DNA of 64,000 bases. It comes from Agrobacterium cucumeris. GTDB lineage: Bacteria > Pseudomonadota > Alphaproteobacteria > Rhizobiales > Rhizobiaceae. Within the stretch, counting starts at the first letter, position 1; each line of letters begins with the position of its first letter. The stretch spans positions 138,279 through 202,278 of the forward strand of contig NZ_CP080390.1 of NCBI RefSeq assembly GCF_030036535.1, in the 5' to 3' direction. This document shows positions 1 through 9,307 of the stretch, in pieces. The notes under the pieces are model-generated. The model made no database searches. It was not told the DNA's origin and was given only the letters and a program-made list of their open reading frames with translations. The position numbers were made by a program, and so were the translations under genes.

Positions 1-491
1 TCGAATTCGAGGGCGAGACGCCGGGATTTCTCCTGGGCGCCGAAAAATATGGGTTCCCATTCCTTGATATCGTCCAGCATCGGCGGTGGAGCAACCACCA
101 TGATTTCGGGGGGCTTGCCGGCCGGACCGGGCGCCAGCTCCCGGATATCGTAGACCAGGCAGCCAATCCCCATCGCCACTTCGGAGGGAGGCTGGTGGAA
201 ACGGGCTTTCAGGTCGTTCGTCCCGAGCATGATGATGACGAGATCGAGGATTGCGTGGCTCATGAGGCATGGCCGGAGGTAGGTTCGGCCATTCTTCATC
301 GGGCCTTCGATCGGATCGTCTCGAACCGTCGTACGGCCGCTCAAGCCCTCCTCGACCACATACCACTTGCTTCCAAGCTCCCGTCTCAAAACGCCTGGCC
401 AGCGCTCGTCCGGCCCATATCGATCGAGCGGCGAGCCGCCCGGAATCTGGCCATGCGTATTCGAGTCGCCGTAACATAAGACTGACCGCAT
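1..491 (-). CDS. SGNH/GDSL-family hydrolase, 3' end outside window
   Basis: The minus strand from ATG 491 reads without a stop to the left edge, about 163 residues, so the gene is truncated by the window. The start MRSVLCYGDSNTHG carries the GDS(N) nucleophile block of SGNH esterases, followed by VVEEGLSGRTT and the block III motif IIMLGTND. The Asp/His part of the triad would lie beyond the edge. No signal peptide is visible, so it should act in the cytoplasm. GGAGG lies only two bases before the ATG, and an in-frame ATG at 518 is a possible alternative start. It is divergent from the ABC operon and related to the SGNH hydrolase at 5422-6105, so both probably serve the same pathway by removing acyl groups from an imported ester. 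The substrate is not shown by the sequence. Confidence 0.85.
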   Translation of the reverse strand, partial: MRSVLCYGDSNTHGQIPGGSPLDRYGPDERWPGVLRRELGSKWYVVEEGLSGRTTVRDDPIEGPMKNGRTYLRPCLMSHAILDLVIIMLGTNDLKARFHQPPSEVAMGIGCLVYDIRELAPGPAGKPPEIMVVAPPPMLDDIKEWEPIFFGAQEKSRRLALEF

Positions 492-583
492 TTCCTCCCC
501 ACCTTTATGGCAAATCATAAAGACGCATGAACATTCAACGGCGATTATGGCCTTTGTCGATCCATGGTGCAAGTTTATTGATA

Positions 584-606
584 TTCATTCAGTCTGAATA
601 ATTATT
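584..606. promoter_or_regulatory. putative operator, copy 1 (TTCATTC-N5-GAATAATTATT)
   Basis: TTCATTC (584-590), AGTCT, GAATAATTATT (596-606). The core ATTC-N5-GAAT is an inverted repeat, and this copy is the most symmetric of the three in the window. It sits in the 311-bp divergent gap between the partial SGNH hydrolase (start 491) and the ABC binding protein (start 803), where a shared regulator could control both. The rest of the gap holds a short GCCGCT/AGCGGC palindrome near 709-722 and no convincing ORF. Copies 2 and 3 lie before the two chemoreceptor loci. The regulator is unknown. Confidence 0.55.
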
Positions 607-802
607 GACAGCCGTTTATCCGTGTGGCATTTCTATGAATGGGAGAGCAAGATTTTCCAGGAACTGAACATAGCCAGCCCAGTCATCCAATGGCTTTGGC
701 CCGCGATTAAAGCCGCTTCAGCGGCCTGGATAAATGTGTCTCCGTGGCAATGGAGATCCGACGTCGAGAGGACGACGGTGTTTGAGCAAGGGAGGAAATC
801 TC

Positions 803-1876
803 GTGAACGGCTATGTGAAATCTATCCTCGGGGCTACGCTTTTGATGGCGTCGACCGCGGGCCCGCTATGGGCGGATGAAGTCAAGTTTATGGACGGCAT
901 CACGCCGAAGGCTGGCGACAATCCGCAGACGGAAGCCGGGAAGTACAAGAAGGACTGCGGCTGGGTTATCGGCATGAGCGATTTTGGCGTCAACGCCAAC
1001 ACTTGGACCGTTCAGGTTGCTCACGAATCGGAAGCGGCGGCCGCAGCCAACAAGTGCATCAAGAAGTTCATCCTGCTCGACGCCGGCTTTGACCAGAAGA
1101 AGCAGGTTGCCGACATCGAAGACCTGATCGCCCAGAAGGTCGACGCGATCATCGTGCAGCCGGTCACCTCCACCTCCGCAAACGCCTCCATGAAGAAGGC
1201 GATTGCCGCCGGCATCCCGGTCATCGTTCATACCGGTCGCGTCGAAACAGAAGACTACACGACCGAGATCCAGGGCGGCGCCGAGCACTTCGGCAAGGTC
1301 ATGGGCGACTGGCTCGTCAAGACCGTCGGCGATAACGGCAAGATCTGGGTTCTGCGCGGTCTCGCCGGTCATCCGGAAGACACCAACCGCTATAATGGCC
1401 TTCTGGAATCCCTCAAGGGCACGAACGTGAAGATCGTCGCCGAAGAGCACGGTGACTGGCAGTACGACAAGGGCAAGAGCGTTTGCGAAACGCTTTACCT
1501 GAACAGCCCCGATGTCGATGGCATCTGGTCGTCGGGTGCCGACATGACGCGCGCCTGCGTCGACGTCTTCAAGCAGTTCGGCGCCAAGATCCCGCCGATC
1601 TCCGGAGAAGGCAACAACGGCTTCTTCGGCCAGTGGATCCATGACGGCTTCCAGTCGATCTCGGCTGAATATTCGCCGGCCCAGGGCGCCGAAGGCGTGC
1701 ATGCCGCTGTCGCACTGCTGGAGGGCAAGCAGCTCTACAAGCACTACGACTACAATCCTCCGGGCTGGGACCTGGAGAAGGTCAAGAAGTATTACCGCGA
1801 CGATCTCTCGGCGAACGTCTGGTGGCCTTCCCAGCTCTCCGAGGACGACCTGAAGAAGTATTATACCAAGAACTAA
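803..1876 (+). CDS. ABC transporter periplasmic sugar-type binding protein (copy 1)
   Basis: 357 residues; a Peripla_BP_4/RbsB-type binding protein that would deliver a small polyol or sugar-like ligand to the permeases encoded downstream. The GTG start at 803 is chosen because GGAGG lies seven bases upstream (791-795) and it begins a normal signal peptide: NGYVKS, a hydrophobic stretch, and predicted cleavage after LWA before DEVKF. An upstream extension to 734 is possible but would spoil the signal peptide. Mature landmarks are GVNANTW, AQKVDAIIVQPV, IPVIVHTG and GIWSSGADM. A close paralogue lies at 38188-39264. A 12-bp stem-loop follows the gene, as often seen after binding-protein genes that need more product than the permeases. 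The ligand cannot be read from sequence; context suggests a glycerol ester. Confidence 0.9.
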   Translation: MNGYVKSILGATLLMASTAGPLWADEVKFMDGITPKAGDNPQTEAGKYKKDCGWVIGMSDFGVNANTWTVQVAHESEAAAAANKCIKKFILLDAGFDQKKQVADIEDLIAQKVDAIIVQPVTSTSANASMKKAIAAGIPVIVHTGRVETEDYTTEIQGGAEHFGKVMGDWLVKTVGDNGKIWVLRGLAGHPEDTNRYNGLLESLKGTNVKIVAEEHGDWQYDKGKSVCETLYLNSPDVDGIWSSGADMTRACVDVFKQFGAKIPPISGEGNNGFFGQWIHDGFQSISAEYSPAQGAEGVHAAVALLEGKQLYKHYDYNPPGWDLEKVKKYYRDDLSANVWWPSQLSEDDLKKYYTKN

Positions 1877-1893
1877 AATAGCCTCCCAAGGCG

Positions 1894-1926
1894 CATCCGC
1901 CGGTTTCATTCCGGAACCGGCGGATG
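1894..1926 (+). terminator. intercistronic stem-loop after binding protein gene
   Basis: CATCCGCCGGTT (1894-1905) pairs perfectly with AACCGGCGGATG (1915-1926) around a 9-base loop. There is no T-run, so it is more likely a 3'-end stabiliser or partial attenuator that raises binding-protein mRNA over the rest of the operon than a full terminator. Confidence 0.6.
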
Positions 1927-1962
1927 GTGACCGAGCGGAGCTGCATGGATTGGGAGGAACGA

Positions 1963-3459
1963 ATGGCCAACCTTATAGAAATGTCGAACATTTCAAAGTC
2001 GTTTGGCGGAAGTCTGGCACTGGATAGAGTGTCGCTGGAGCTCTTGCCGGGTTCCGTCCATGCCCTGATGGGCGAGAATGGCGCTGGCAAATCGACGCTC
2101 ATGAAGATCCTCGCGGGCGTTCACCAGCCTGATAGCGGCGAGATCTTCAAGAACGGACACAAGATCGCCTTCCTCAATCCGAAAGAGGCGCTCGACTTCG
2201 GCATATCGACGGTCTTCCAGGAGATGACGCTTCTGGCGAACCTGACGATCGCCGAAAACATGTTTCTCGGGCGCGAGCCCGTAACGCGCTTCGGCACCGT
2301 CGACTACAAACGGATGAATGCCGAAACCGGAAAGGCGCTGAAAGAGCTGTCGCTCGATCTTGATCCGCGGACGCTGGTTTCGAACCTCACGATTGCCGAA
2401 CGGCAATTCGTCGAAATCGCCCATGGCATCAAAGCCGATGCCTCGATCTTCATTCTCGACGAGCCGACCGCCGCACTCAACGCCGCTGACGTCGAGATCC
2501 TCAACAAGCATATCCGCCGACTGCGCGATGCGGGCAAGGCCCTCGTCTACATCTCGCACCGCATGGATGAAATTTTCCAGATATGCGACACGGTCACGGT
2601 TCTGAAAGACGGCAAGCTGATCGGCACGCGCCCGCTTTCGGAAATGACGCCGACATCGCTGATCGCAATGATGGTCGGCCGGGAATTGAAGGACCTTTTC
2701 CCGGCAAGGAACGCCTCGGCAGCCTGCGAACCGATGCTCGACATCAAGCACTTCAAGATCGGCGCTTCGTCAAAGCCGTTCTCACTGCATGTTTGCAAGG
2801 GTGAGATCGTCGCACTTGCCGGGCTCGAAGGACAGGGTCAGCAAAAACTCCTCCGCTCGCTGGTCGGCAAATTCCAGCCGTTTTCCGGCACGATCACACT
2901 GAACGGAAAATCGCTGGCCTTGCCCGTGCCGAACGAGAACGGTGTGCGCAAGCTGCAGCAGATGGGCGTGGGCTTCATTCCTGAGGACCGCAAGGAGGAA
3001 GGCTTGTTCCTCAACCTCCCGATCGCGCACAATATCGAGATCGCGCTCCATTCGGCACGAGCAGGATTTTCCCCCGCGAAGAACTATCGCAAGCTCGTTG
3101 CCGACACGATCAAGCGGCTCAACGTTCGCACGATCAATGCGTCCGCGCCCGTCGGCGCGCTCTCCGGCGGCAATCAGCAGAAGGTCCTGCTTGGCCGCTA
3201 TATCGCCGCCAATCTCGACATCCTCCTGATCGAGGAGCCGACGCGCGGTGTCGATATCGGCGCCAAGTCTGAAATCTACAAGCTGCTTCGCGACTTCACG
3301 CAGAACGGTGGGGCCGTGCTGGTCCTGTCGAGAGAAACTGTCGAGCTCATCGGCCTTTGCGATCGCATCTATGTCGTCCATGGCGACACGGTCGTTGCCG
3401 ACATGCCCGCCGCCAAGGCGACCGAGCACGACATCCTCGACGCCGCCTTGAGCGCGTGA
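1963..3459 (+). CDS. sugar-type ABC transporter ATPase (two NBDs)
   Basis: 498 residues, the usual length of RbsA/XylG/MglA-type double ATPases. The N-terminal NBD has an intact Walker A (GENGAGKST, residues 37-45), a degenerate signature (LTIAERQF) and Walker B FILDEPT. The C-terminal NBD has the family's degenerate P-loop (GLEGQGQQ), a good signature LSGGNQQKV and IEEPTRGVD. It powers import through the two permeases that follow. ATG 1963 is chosen for its strong GGGAGGA at 1952-1958; the frame stays open upstream to 1924 with no ribosome site there. It lies second in the operon, 22 bases before the first permease. Confidence 0.93.
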   Translation: MANLIEMSNISKSFGGSLALDRVSLELLPGSVHALMGENGAGKSTLMKILAGVHQPDSGEIFKNGHKIAFLNPKEALDFGISTVFQEMTLLANLTIAENMFLGREPVTRFGTVDYKRMNAETGKALKELSLDLDPRTLVSNLTIAERQFVEIAHGIKADASIFILDEPTAALNAADVEILNKHIRRLRDAGKALVYISHRMDEIFQICDTVTVLKDGKLIGTRPLSEMTPTSLIAMMVGRELKDLFPARNASAACEPMLDIKHFKIGASSKPFSLHVCKGEIVALAGLEGQGQQKLLRSLVGKFQPFSGTITLNGKSLALPVPNENGVRKLQQMGVGFIPEDRKEEGLFLNLPIAHNIEIALHSARAGFSPAKNYRKLVADTIKRLNVRTINASAPVGALSGGNQQKVLLGRYIAANLDILLIEEPTRGVDIGAKSEIYKLLRDFTQNGGAVLVLSRETVELIGLCDRIYVVHGDTVVADMPAAKATEHDILDAALSA

Positions 3460-3481
3460 ACGCCAACAGAGAACCAATCCG

Positions 3482-4444
3482 ATGACCAAGACCCTCACAA
3501 GACTATTCAAGGGAAATCAGAGCCGCCAAGGTCTCTGGATCGTTCCCCTGCTGATCACGATCGTTCTCAGCATCGCTCTGATCATTCAGACGGACCAGTT
3601 CCTGAACCGGGAAAATCTGTTCAACCTGGTCGCGCAGGCAATGCCGCTCGTCATCACCGCGGTCGGTCAGCTGTTCGTCATCCTCGTCGGCGGCCTCGAC
3701 CTGTCCGTCGGCTCGCTGATCAGCTTCACGACGGCCATCCTCGCGCTGGACGCTCCGGGCTACATCACGATCCCGGCAGTCTTCCTGCTGGCGGCCCTGC
3801 TCGGCCTGACCAACGGCATCGTGATCACTCGTCTCAACGTCCATCCGATCATCGCGACACTGGCGATGCAGTACATCGTCCTCGGCGCTGCGCGCATCTT
3901 GCGTCCGGTCTCCGGCGGGACCATTCCGGATGTCGTCATCAGCTCGGTCTCGGGGTCGTTCCTCGGCATCCCCATGCCGATATTCTGGGGCATTTGTGTC
4001 GCCCTGGTCGCCTGGAAACTGCTCTACGGCTCGCGGTTCGGCCTGCATCTCTTCGCGATCGGCGGCGGTATTGCCAGCGGCGTCGAAGACGCGACGCGCA
4101 ACTTCGGTGTTGCCGACAAGCGCAACGTCATCCTCGCCTATGTTGCCTGCTCGTGCTTCGCAGCCCTTGCTGGCGTGTTCCTGGCCGGCCGCATCGTTTC
4201 CGGCGATCCAAATGTCGGGCTTCTCTTCGAACTCGACGCGATCACCGCCGTCGCCATTGGCGGCACGCAACTCTCCGGCGGCGTCGGCAGCCTGCAGGGA
4301 ACGATTATCGGAGCCCTGGTACTGGCGCTCCTCTCCAACGGCATGAACCTGGTCAACGTTTCGCCGTTCATTCAGACGGCGATCAAGGGCGGCATCCTGC
4401 TCCTTGTCGTCGGTTTCCAGACACGCAAGAAGATGGGGCTCTAA
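3482..4444 (+). CDS. sugar-type ABC transporter permease 1
   Basis: 320 residues, a hydrophobic RbsC-like inner-membrane permease (BPD_transp_2 family) with about eight to ten membrane segments. Landmarks are the first segment IVPLLITIVLSIALII, GGLDLSVGS (the conserved loop of this family) and AIGGTQLSGG near the C-terminus. It pairs with the second permease, whose start lies one base after this stop, to form the translocation pore for the substrate carried by the upstream binding protein. Having two different permease subunits is common for rhizobial sugar-alcohol importers. Confidence 0.93.
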   Translation: MTKTLTRLFKGNQSRQGLWIVPLLITIVLSIALIIQTDQFLNRENLFNLVAQAMPLVITAVGQLFVILVGGLDLSVGSLISFTTAILALDAPGYITIPAVFLLAALLGLTNGIVITRLNVHPIIATLAMQYIVLGAARILRPVSGGTIPDVVISSVSGSFLGIPMPIFWGICVALVAWKLLYGSRFGLHLFAIGGGIASGVEDATRNFGVADKRNVILAYVACSCFAALAGVFLAGRIVSGDPNVGLLFELDAITAVAIGGTQLSGGVGSLQGTIIGALVLALLSNGMNLVNVSPFIQTAIKGGILLLVVGFQTRKKMGL

Positions 4445-4445
4445 G

Positions 4446-5399
4446 ATGTCAGCCTTCGCAAAAAATCCCGCAATTCAGCGAATGCTTAAGATTGCGCCCG
4501 CCTATTATGTCTTTGCATTGCTGCTGATCGTCCTGTGGGTCTCGCGCCCGCAGATGCTGAACGCAAATGTCATGGGCATCTTCATTCGCCAGGTCGCCCC
4601 GCTCGGCGTCCTCGTTCTCGGGCAGTTGCTCGTCATGCGGGTCAAAAGTATCGACCTCGCCGGCGGCGGCGTCATCCTGCTCGTCAACTACTTCATCTCG
4701 TCCGGCCAGTTTCCCGGAATGTCGGCGACCGGTTTCGTGCTGCTCGCGCTCTTCACGGGCACCGCGATCGGGCTGTTCAACGGTTTCATGGTGGGCAAGC
4801 GCCGCGTCTCGGCTGTTATCGTGACGCTTGCGGTCAGCATCATCCTCGTTGGTGCCGTGCAGTTCCTGTCGAGCGGCAAGCCGCCGGGTAACGTGCCGAG
4901 CTACTTCAACGATATCTATAACGTCAAACTCGGCCCGCTGCCCCTCCCGGTCCTGTTCTGGGTGGTGCTGACCACGCTGCTGTCCCTGCTTCTGTCGAGA
5001 ACGGTGTTCGGCCGTTACGTGACCTCGGTCGGCGCAAACGCGGAAGCAGCGCATTTCTCAGGCGTACCCGTCGAACGCACCGTCGTCGTGGCGCATACGC
5101 TGGCAGGCCTGATCGCCGGCATCGCGGCTCTCGTTCAAACGGCTTCGATCGCAGTCGGAAGCGTTCGCGTCGGCCTGGATCTGCCGATCCTTTCTGTTGC
5201 CGCAACCATTCTCGGCGGCGTGGTCTTCGGCCGCGGCGAAGGCGGCGTCTGGGGACCGTTCTTTGGTGTCCTTTCGTTCGCGCTCCTCTTTGTCGTGATG
5301 ACGTCGTTCGGCGTCAGCGACTCCGGGAAGCTCATCGCGCAAGGCCTCATCATTCTCCTTGCGGCCATTTTCTACGGCCTCAAGGCGCGTACCAACTAG
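4446..5399 (+). CDS. sugar-type ABC transporter permease 2
   Basis: 317 residues, a second RbsC-like permease. It has a short cytoplasmic N-terminus, then many hydrophobic segments starting AYYVFALLLIVLW, a VKSIDLAGGGV loop in place of the canonical DLSVGS loop, and ATILGGVVFGRGEGGVWG near the end, a family hallmark. ATG 4446 starts one base after the stop of permease 1, so translational coupling is likely. An upstream in-frame start at 4404 would overlap permease 1 and is not preferred. It is followed after 22 bases by the SGNH hydrolase gene. Confidence 0.92.
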   Translation: MSAFAKNPAIQRMLKIAPAYYVFALLLIVLWVSRPQMLNANVMGIFIRQVAPLGVLVLGQLLVMRVKSIDLAGGGVILLVNYFISSGQFPGMSATGFVLLALFTGTAIGLFNGFMVGKRRVSAVIVTLAVSIILVGAVQFLSSGKPPGNVPSYFNDIYNVKLGPLPLPVLFWVVLTTLLSLLLSRTVFGRYVTSVGANAEAAHFSGVPVERTVVVAHTLAGLIAGIAALVQTASIAVGSVRVGLDLPILSVAATILGGVVFGRGEGGVWGPFFGVLSFALLFVVMTSFGVSDSGKLIAQGLIILLAAIFYGLKARTN

Positions 5400-5421
5400 T
5401 CGTCATCGGAGGAGTAATGAC

Positions 5422-6105
5422 ATGGCAGAAAGCCGCTCGATATTGTGTTTTGGGGACTCACTGACATGGGGATGGATTCCGGTACCCGAGTCGTCGCCGA
5501 CACTCAGATACCCCTTTGAACAACGCTGGACCGGCGCAATGGCCGCAGCACTCGGTGACGGCTATACGATCATCGAGGAAGGCTTAAGCGCCCGCACCAC
5601 GAGCGTCGAGGATCCGAACGATCCCAGGCTGAACGGCAGCGCCTATCTGCCGATGGCGCTCGCCAGCCACCTGCCGCTCGATCTCGTCATCATCCTGCTC
5701 GGCACCAACGACACCAAGTCGTATTTCCGCCGCACGCCTTACGAGATCGCCAACGGCATGGGCAAGCTTGCGGGACAGGTTCTGACTTCGGCCGGCGGCA
5801 TCGGCACGCCCTATCCTGCCCCGAAGCTTCTGATCGTCTCGCCGCCGCCGCTCGCTCCCATGCCTGACCCATGGTTCGAAGGCATGTTCGGCGGTGGCTA
5901 CGAAAAGTCCGTCGAACTTTCAAAGCAGTACAAGGCGCTCGCCAACTTCCTGAAGGTCGACTTTCTCGACGCCGGCGAGTTCGTCAAGACCGATGGCTGC
6001 GATGGCATCCATTTCTCGGCTGACACGAATATCACGCTCGGCCAGGCAATCGCAGAAAAGGTCAAGGCGATTTTCTCTCAAGAGGCGAAGAAAGCTGTGG
6101 CCTAG
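5422..6105 (+). CDS. SGNH hydrolase / acetyl-ester acyltransferase-like esterase
   Basis: 227 residues, a complete SGNH hydrolase. Nucleophile block ILCFGDSLTWGW (Ser 13), EEGLSARTT, oxyanion block LGTNDTK and the C-terminal Asp-His pair in CDGIHFS are all present. From memory the sequence is close to MsAcT, the Mycobacterium smegmatis GDSL acyltransferase that hydrolyses and transfers short acyl groups, mainly acetyl (shared stretches include LNGSAYLP, FRRTP, PLAPMPDPW). There is no signal peptide, so it should act on an ester after import. ATG 5422 follows GGAGGAG (5408-5414) by seven bases. Its place between an importer and glpK-glpD-acs suggests it splits an acylated polyol into acid plus glycerol. 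Specificity is inferred. Confidence 0.9.
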   Translation: MAESRSILCFGDSLTWGWIPVPESSPTLRYPFEQRWTGAMAAALGDGYTIIEEGLSARTTSVEDPNDPRLNGSAYLPMALASHLPLDLVIILLGTNDTKSYFRRTPYEIANGMGKLAGQVLTSAGGIGTPYPAPKLLIVSPPPLAPMPDPWFEGMFGGGYEKSVELSKQYKALANFLKVDFLDAGEFVKTDGCDGIHFSADTNITLGQAIAEKVKAIFSQEAKKAVA

Positions 6106-6122
6106 CAGCGTTCCGTCGCCGG

Positions 6123-6162
6123 CCGCCAGGCGCCATCCTCCCAGGCGGCTGGCGGTCCTTTT
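6123..6162 (+). terminator. hairpin between SGNH hydrolase and glpK, possible attenuator
   Basis: CCGCCAG (6123-6129) pairs with CTGGCGG (6149-6155) and is followed by TCCTTTTCC. The T-run is short, so termination would be partial. It may lower expression of glpK and later genes relative to the transporter. Confidence 0.4.
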
Positions 6163-6186
6163 CCGCAAACAAGATTTGAGGCTCCC

Positions 6187-7689
6187 ATGACCGGCTATGT
6201 TCTGGCGATCGACCAGGGGACGACGTCCTCCCGAGCCATCGTTTACGGCCCCGATGCCCAGCCGATCGCGATCGATCAAAAAGAGATATCACAGTCGTTT
6301 CCGAAGTCGGGTTGGGTCGAGCACGACGCCACCGAAATCTGGGATTCTGTTGTTGAGACCTCCCGTACCGCTCTCGCGCGAGCCGGCATCGAGGCGCGCG
6401 ACGTTGCGGCGATCGGCATCACCAATCAGCGCGAAACCTGCCTCATCTGGGAGCGGTCGACGGGCAAGCCGATCCATCCGGCGATCGTCTGGCAGGATCG
6501 CCGCACCTTCGGCGCATGCGAGGTCCTTCGCGCAGACGGGTTTGGCCCGCTGATACAGGAAAAGACCGGCCTTCTGCTCGATCCCTATTTCTCCGCCACC
6601 AAGATCGCCTGGATCCTCGACAATGTCGACGGCGCGCGGCGTGCGGCCGAGAATGGCCAGCTGCTGTGCGGCACGATCGACACTTATCTCACCTGGATGC
6701 TCACCGGCGGCGCCGTGCACGCGACGGACGCCACCAACGCGTCGCGCACCTCGCTGTTCGATATTCGTCAGAATCGCTGGGACGACGAATTGCTGGGCGC
6801 CTTCAGAGTCCCGCGGGCTCTCTTGCCCGAGGTCAAGGATTGTGCCGACGATTTCGGCCAGACGGTTGCCGCCCATTTCGGCGCTCAAATTCCAATCCGG
6901 GCGCTCGCGGGCGACCAGCAGGCGGCTCTGCTTGGTCAGGCCTGCCTGAAGCCCGGAATGCTCAAATCGACCTATGGCACGGGCTGCTTCGTGGTCCTGA
7001 ACACCGGCGATCAGATCGTCAGATCGTCCAATCGTCTGCTGTCGACCATTGGCTATCGCCTCAATGGCAAAACGACTTATGCACTTGAGGGTTCGATCTT
7101 CATGGCGGGTGCCGCGGTTCAATGGCTGCGCGACTCCCTGAAGCTCATCAAGGCGGCCGACGAGACGGGCCGTCTCGCGCATCTGGCCGACGAACAGGAA
7201 GACGTTTACCTGGTGCCGGCATTCACCGGGCTCGGCGCGCCGCACTGGAATTCGCAAGCCCGTGGCGCGATTTTCGGCCTAACGAGAGGCACGGGGATCG
7301 CCGAGCTTTCGCGGGCGACGCTGGAATCCGTCTGCTACCAGACGCGCGATCTCCTCGAGGCGATGGCCTCCGATTACCCGATGGACGTCAGGGGTGCGAC
7401 CCTGCGCGTCGATGGCGGCCTGTCGGGCAGCGATTGGGCCATGCAGGCGCTGGCCGATTGCCTCGGAAGCGTCATCGAGCGGTCGCAAAGCCAGGAAGCG
7501 ACAGCTTACGGAGTTGCGGCACTCGCCGGCGCGCAAGCGGGCGTCTGGCCCGATCTTCAGACCTTTGCCGCGAACTGGAAGGCAAAGCGCAGCTTCACCC
7601 CCAACCTCAACACTGACGAGCGGGCGCGACGCTATCGGAAATGGCGCGCCGCCGTTGCAAGCACGCTTTCCTATGCGGCAACGGCGTGA
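6187..7689 (+). CDS. glpK: glycerol kinase
   Basis: 500 residues, a full-length FGGY-family glycerol kinase. It phosphorylates glycerol with ATP to sn-glycerol 3-phosphate. The N-terminal phosphate loop [24 protein letters not shown], the [11 protein letters not shown] motif and C-terminal [13 protein letters not shown] and VDGGLSGSD fit GlpK rather than xylulose or erythritol kinases. It is followed after 17 bases by glpD, so the product goes straight to glycerol-3-phosphate dehydrogenase. With no glpF or known glycerol ABC genes nearby, its glycerol probably comes from a compound brought in by the upstream transporter and cleaved by the SGNH hydrolase. Confidence 0.94.
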   Translation: MTGYVLAIDQGTTSSRAIVYGPDAQPIAIDQKEISQSFPKSGWVEHDATEIWDSVVETSRTALARAGIEARDVAAIGITNQRETCLIWERSTGKPIHPAIVWQDRRTFGACEVLRADGFGPLIQEKTGLLLDPYFSATKIAWILDNVDGARRAAENGQLLCGTIDTYLTWMLTGGAVHATDATNASRTSLFDIRQNRWDDELLGAFRVPRALLPEVKDCADDFGQTVAAHFGAQIPIRALAGDQQAALLGQACLKPGMLKSTYGTGCFVVLNTGDQIVRSSNRLLSTIGYRLNGKTTYALEGSIFMAGAAVQWLRDSLKLIKAADETGRLAHLADEQEDVYLVPAFTGLGAPHWNSQARGAIFGLTRGTGIAELSRATLESVCYQTRDLLEAMASDYPMDVRGATLRVDGGLSGSDWAMQALADCLGSVIERSQSQEATAYGVAALAGAQAGVWPDLQTFAANWKAKRSFTPNLNTDERARRYRKWRAAVASTLSYAATA

Positions 7690-7706
7690 CGTTACGGGAG
7701 ACCGAC

Positions 7707-9242
7707 ATGGCAGATAAGATCCACGACCTGTTCGTAATCGGCGGCGGCATCAACGGTTGCGGGATCGCGCGCGACGCGGTCGGTCGCGGCTATTCGGTCG
7801 CGTTGGCGGAGATGAACGACTTTGCATCCGGCACATCATCGGGTGCCACCAAGCTCATCCATGGGGGCCTGCGTTATCTCGAACATTACGAGTTCCGGCT
7901 GGTGCGTGAATCGCTGATGGAGCGCGAAGTGCTCTGGGCGATGGCGCCGCACATCATCTGGCCGATGCGCTTCGTGCTGCCCTACCAGAAAGGCGGCATC
8001 CGCCCCGCGTGGCTGATCCGGCTCGGGCTCTTCCTTTACGACCATCTCGGCGGCCGCAAGCTGCTGCCGCCGACGGCGGTACTCGACATGCGCCGCGACG
8101 AGGCGGCCAAACCGCTGAAGGCGCTCTTCTCCAAGGCGTTTGAATATTCCGACGGCTGGGTCGACGATGCCCGCCTCGTGGTGCTCAATGCCCGCGACGC
8201 CAGCGACAAGGGCGCGCTGATCATGCCGCGCACCAAGGTTGTCTCGGCGCGGCGCGAGAACGGGCTCTGGACGATCGAGACGGTGGATACGGTCTCCGGG
8301 ATCGCGGCGGTTCACCGCGCACGCATGCTCGTCAATGCGGCCGGTCCCTGGGTCGACCATGTGATCCGCGGCGCCTTCGGCAAGAATGAGGCGCGCAACG
8401 TCCGTCTCGTCCAAGGCAGCCATATCGTGGTCAAGAAGAAGTTCGAGGGGCCGCGGGCCTATTTCTTCCAGAACCCCGACAATCGCATCATCTTTGCCAT
8501 TCCCTATGAGGACGAGTTCACGCTGATCGGCACCACCGATCGCGACTTCAGCGGCGATCCGAAGGACGTCAGGATCTCGCAGGAGGAGACGGAATACCTC
8601 TGCAAGGCGGCGAGCGAATATTTCAAGGAGCCGGTCAGGCAGGACGATATCGTCTGGACCTATGCAGGGATCCGCCCGCTTTTCGACGACGGCGCCACCA
8701 AGGCGCAGGAGGCAACCCGCGACTATGTGCTGAAGCTTGACGGCTTCGTCGGCAGCGAGGTCAACAGGGCTCCGCTCCTCAACGTCTTCGGCGGCAAGCT
8801 CACCACCTACCGGCGTCTGGCAGAGCACGCGTTGGAGAAGATCGGTGAGGCGATCGGCACCAAGGGGGCTCCCTGGACGGCCAAGAGCCATCTGCCGGGC
8901 GGCGACTTTCCGGTTCAAGGCTACGAGGCGGAGGTCACCAAGCTTCACAAGGCCTATCCATTCCTCGCCGCTTCGCATGCGCGCCGGCTTGTCCGCCGCT
9001 ATGGCACAAGAGCATCCGTCCTTCTCGGCACTGCCGGGAAAATCGAGGATCTCGGCCGGTTGTTCGGGTCCGATCTCTACGAAGCCGAAGTGCTCTACCT
9101 GATGGCGCACGAATGGGCGCGCACGACGAATGACATTCTCTGGAGACGCTCGAAGAAGGGACTGCATCTCAGCCACAGCGAAGTGGCCCTTCTCGACCAA
9201 TTCATTTCTGAGATCATCCAGCGGCAGGTTGCCGCGCAGTGA
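7707..9242 (+). CDS. glpD: FAD-dependent glycerol-3-phosphate dehydrogenase
   Basis: 511 residues, aerobic GlpD. It oxidises glycerol 3-phosphate to dihydroxyacetone phosphate and passes electrons to the quinone pool at the inner membrane face. The Rossmann motif VIGGGINGCG (10-19), the SGTSSGATKLIHGGLRYLE segment, WTYAGIRPLFDDG and FGGKLTTYRRLAE are hallmark GlpD blocks. ATG 7707 follows GGGAG (7696-7700). The frame is open upstream into the end of glpK, but those codons lack a ribosome site. It forms a two-step module with glpK and supplies DHAP to the tpi/fba genes further downstream. Confidence 0.95.
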   Translation: MADKIHDLFVIGGGINGCGIARDAVGRGYSVALAEMNDFASGTSSGATKLIHGGLRYLEHYEFRLVRESLMEREVLWAMAPHIIWPMRFVLPYQKGGIRPAWLIRLGLFLYDHLGGRKLLPPTAVLDMRRDEAAKPLKALFSKAFEYSDGWVDDARLVVLNARDASDKGALIMPRTKVVSARRENGLWTIETVDTVSGIAAVHRARMLVNAAGPWVDHVIRGAFGKNEARNVRLVQGSHIVVKKKFEGPRAYFFQNPDNRIIFAIPYEDEFTLIGTTDRDFSGDPKDVRISQEETEYLCKAASEYFKEPVRQDDIVWTYAGIRPLFDDGATKAQEATRDYVLKLDGFVGSEVNRAPLLNVFGGKLTTYRRLAEHALEKIGEAIGTKGAPWTAKSHLPGGDFPVQGYEAEVTKLHKAYPFLAASHARRLVRRYGTRASVLLGTAGKIEDLGRLFGSDLYEAEVLYLMAHEWARTTNDILWRRSKKGLHLSHSEVALLDQFISEIIQRQVAAQ

Positions 9243-9307
9243 GATTTTTCGGCGGGCCGTAGCGCATCGATCATGCCGGCCGGCCGCCTGACATTTGAGG
9301 AGTTTTG

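Noticed and set aside
195..479. 94-residue plus-strand ORF at the left edge
   Set aside because: It is the antisense of the SGNH hydrolase, whose GDSN and LGTND motifs are unmistakable on the minus strand.
605..610. TTGACA as a -35 box overlapping operator copy 1
   Set aside because: No good -10 lies 16-18 bases downstream; the best AT-rich hexamer is about 21 bases or more away.
866..1909. 347-residue open frame antisense to the binding protein
   Set aside because: It is the complement of a clear coding gene in high-GC DNA, with no ribosome site and no recognisable domain.
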